Source: Bryobacterales bacterium (GTDB lineage Bacteria > Acidobacteriota > Terriglobia > Bryobacterales > Bryobacteraceae). Taken from it: a stretch of 6,980 bases of DNA. This document shows positions 5,344-6,980 of the stretch, one piece after another (the first letter of the stretch is position 1; the number at the start of each line of letters is the position of its first letter). Position numbers and translations under genes: made by a program. A model generated the notes under the pieces. The model had not been told where the DNA came from. It saw only the letters and a program-made list of their open reading frames with translations, and did not search any database. Location: NCBI GenBank assembly GCA_009697495.1, contig SHUN01000149.1, forward strand, positions 1-6,980, written 5' to 3'.

Positions 5344-6980
5344 TTGGCCGACGAACAAAATCCGAACCAGCCCCCCGTACCACCCGCCGGTGGTGGGGGC
5401 GGTCAACTGCCCCTGAGCGACAATAACCGAAACCACATCCCCGTGAACATCGAAGACGAGATGAAGAAGTCCTATCTCGACTACGCGATGTCTGTCATTA
5501 TTGGCCGCGCGCTGCCCGATGTCCGCGACGGATTGAAGCCGGTTCATCGCCGTATCTTGTTCGGAATGAGCGAGTTGGGATTAAACTACAACCGCCCGAC
5601 GCGCAAGTCCGCCAAAATCGTCGGCGAGGTGATGGGTAAGTTTCACCCCCATGGCGATTCGGCCATTTATGACGCCTTGGTCCGCATGGCGCAGCCGTTT
5701 TCCATGCGCTATCCGCTGGTGGATGGCCAAGGAAATTTCGGTTCGGTGGATGGCGATCCGCCGGCCGCCATGCGTTACACCGAAGCGCGATTAACGAAAA
5801 TTGCCGCGTCGCTTCTGGAAGATATCGACAAAGAAACCGTCGATTTCCGCGCTAACTACGACGAGAGCGAACACGAACCCGAAGTTCTGCCCGCGCGCGT
5901 CCCCAATCTTCTCATTAACGGCTCGAGCGGTATCGCCGTCGGAATGGCGACCAACATCCCGCCGCACAACATCCGTGAAATCATCGAAGCGACCATCGTT
6001 TTGGTGAACAACCCGATGGCGTCTCTCAAAGAGATCATGGAAATCGTCCCCGGTCCCGATTTCCCCACCGGCGGCTTCATTCTCGGTCGTGCCGGTATTT
6101 TCGATTACTTCACGCGCGGCCGCGGCAGCATCAAACTGCAGGCCAAAACTCACATTGAGAAGATCAGCCGGGACCGCGAAGCCATTATCGTAACTGAGTT
6201 GCCTTATCAGGTGAACAAGGCGCGGATGATCGAGTACATCGCCGGGCTGGTGAACGAAAAGAAGCTCGACGGGATTTCGGAAATCCGCGACGAGTCGGAT
6301 CGCGACGGCATGCGGATCGTCTTCGAATTGAAGCGCGGCGAACAGTCCGACATCGTTCTCAACAATCTGTATAAGCAGACGCAGATGCGCACCAGCTTCG
6401 GTGTCATCATGCTGTCAATTGTTAATGGGCAGCCTCGCGAACTGGGCTTAATCGATTGTATTAAAAGGTTTATTGAGCATCGCGTCGAAGTCGTCCGCAG
6501 GCGCACGGATTACCTGCTCCGCAAAGCGCGCGACCGCGAGCATATTTTGCTCGGGTTCAAGAAAGCGCTCGAAAATATCGACGAAGTGATCGCCATGATC
6601 CGCGCTTCCCGGACGCCCCGCGAAGCCAAGGATCGTCTCATCGCGGCCTTCGAGTTTAGTGAGAAGCAGTCGCAGGCCATCATCGAACTGCAACTGCAGC
6701 GCCTCACCAACATGGAGCAGCAGAAGATCATCGATGAGCTGGCTGACATTCAGCTTGTGATCACCGAGTATCTGGAGATTCTGGGTTCGGAGAAGATTCT
6801 TCGCGCTTTGATCGTCAAGGAACTGCGGGAGATGTTGAAGGATTTCGGCGATGAGCGCCGGACAATTATTCTCGAAGACACTGGCGACATCGACATGGAA
6901 GACCTCATCCAGGAAGAGGATGTGGCCATTACCGTCACGCGCAGCGGTTATTTGAAGCGCACGACGGTCGATACGTATCG
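5344..6980 (+). CDS. gyrA: DNA gyrase subunit A, N-terminal 545 residues, 3' end beyond window
   Basis: GyrA is the DNA-breaking and rejoining subunit of the A2B2 type II topoisomerase that introduces negative supercoils using ATP bound by GyrB. The frame runs from TTG at 5344 to the right edge without a stop. Landmarks are [20 protein letters not shown] near the N-terminus, [17 protein letters not shown] (quinolone-resistance region) and [10 protein letters not shown] with the catalytic Arg144-Tyr145 pair, equivalent to E. coli 121-122. [17 protein letters not shown] follows, with the DNA-intercalating Ile at 197. The tower and coiled-coil parts come next ([55 protein letters not shown]). 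The first strands of the C-terminal pinwheel begin near [20 protein letters not shown]. Ser106 and Asp110, matching E. coli Ser83 and Asp87, are the quinolone-sensitive forms. Relative to E. coli the N-terminus is 23 residues longer and contains [11 protein letters not shown]. The supercoiling GyrA-box lies beyond the window. No gyrB is adjacent upstream. Confidence 0.97.
   Translation, partial: MADEQNPNQPPVPPAGGGGGQLPLSDNNRNHIPVNIEDEMKKSYLDYAMSVIIGRALPDVRDGLKPVHRRILFGMSELGLNYNRPTRKSAKIVGEVMGKFHPHGDSAIYDALVRMAQPFSMRYPLVDGQGNFGSVDGDPPAAMRYTEARLTKIAASLLEDIDKETVDFRANYDESEHEPEVLPARVPNLLINGSSGIAVGMATNIPPHNIREIIEATIVLVNNPMASLKEIMEIVPGPDFPTGGFILGRAGIFDYFTRGRGSIKLQAKTHIEKISRDREAIIVTELPYQVNKARMIEYIAGLVNEKKLDGISEIRDESDRDGMRIVFELKRGEQSDIVLNNLYKQTQMRTSFGVIMLSIVNGQPRELGLIDCIKRFIEHRVEVVRRRTDYLLRKARDREHILLGFKKALENIDEVIAMIRASRTPREAKDRLIAAFEFSEKQSQAIIELQLQRLTNMEQQKIIDELADIQLVITEYLEILGSEKILRALIVKELREMLKDFGDERRTIILEDTGDIDMEDLIQEEDVAITVTRSGYLKRTTVDTY

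Noticed and set aside
5299..5547. Extension of the upstream paralog back to an ATG at 5547
   Set aside because: The 83 extra codons lie antisense to gyrA over its conserved N-terminal region and its ribosome binding site, and their translation resembles no known module.
5791..6938. Minus-strand open frames within gyrA
   Set aside because: The plus strand encodes highly conserved GyrA sequence throughout; the antisense frames are short and lack any family resemblance.
1..6980. CRISPR, tRNA, rRNA, transposase or phage genes
   Set aside because: No regularly spaced repeats, cloverleaf, ribosomal RNA or mobile-element protein motifs were seen on either strand.

Overview
The window looks like chromosomal DNA from an acidobacterium of the Solibacter/Bryobacter group. 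The best evidence is the protein at the left edge, whose last ~230 residues match the 'Solibacter uncharacterized C-terminal domain' (TIGR03437). Secreted proteins built from carboxypeptidase-regulatory-like modules, which these bacteria carry in large families, lie next to it. The DNA is GC-rich. No RNA gene, CRISPR array, insertion sequence, integrase or phage gene is visible.

Layout from left to right. (1) Bases 3-1448, plus strand: the 3' part of a large secreted or surface protein. It has the end of one repeat, a complete BACON-like beta-sandwich module, a middle region with two cysteines, and the TIGR03437 C-terminus. Its 5' end is outside the window. (2) Bases 1449-1844, minus strand: a 131-residue membrane protein with a signal peptide, a coiled coil and one transmembrane helix. 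Its stop codon abuts the stop of gene 1 with no base between. (3) and (4) Bases 1917-3500 and 3484-5298, minus strand: two tandem paralogous exported proteins made of five or six carboxypeptidase-regulatory-like (transthyretin-fold) modules. The two frames overlap by 17 bases, so they are probably one operon, perhaps extending into gene 2. (5) Bases 5344-6980, plus strand: gyrA, encoding DNA gyrase subunit A. It starts at TTG behind a strong ribosome binding site and runs off the right edge after 545 codons.

Only gyrA has a firm function. The other four genes encode predicted exported or envelope proteins with no enzymatic motif that I can see. The paralog pair and gyrA are divergent, with at most 45 bases between them if the upstream gene starts at its first ATG. 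That start is doubtful, because it puts about 55 unusual residues ahead of the signal peptide.

I see no clear evidence of a new defence, mobile or enzymatic system. The points most worth a second look are the tandem paralog family with its shared motifs, the odd 5' end of the upstream paralog with an in-frame near-perfect 21-base repeat, the compact divergent start region shared with gyrA, and a 12-base sequence found at the ends of both gene 2 and gene 3.
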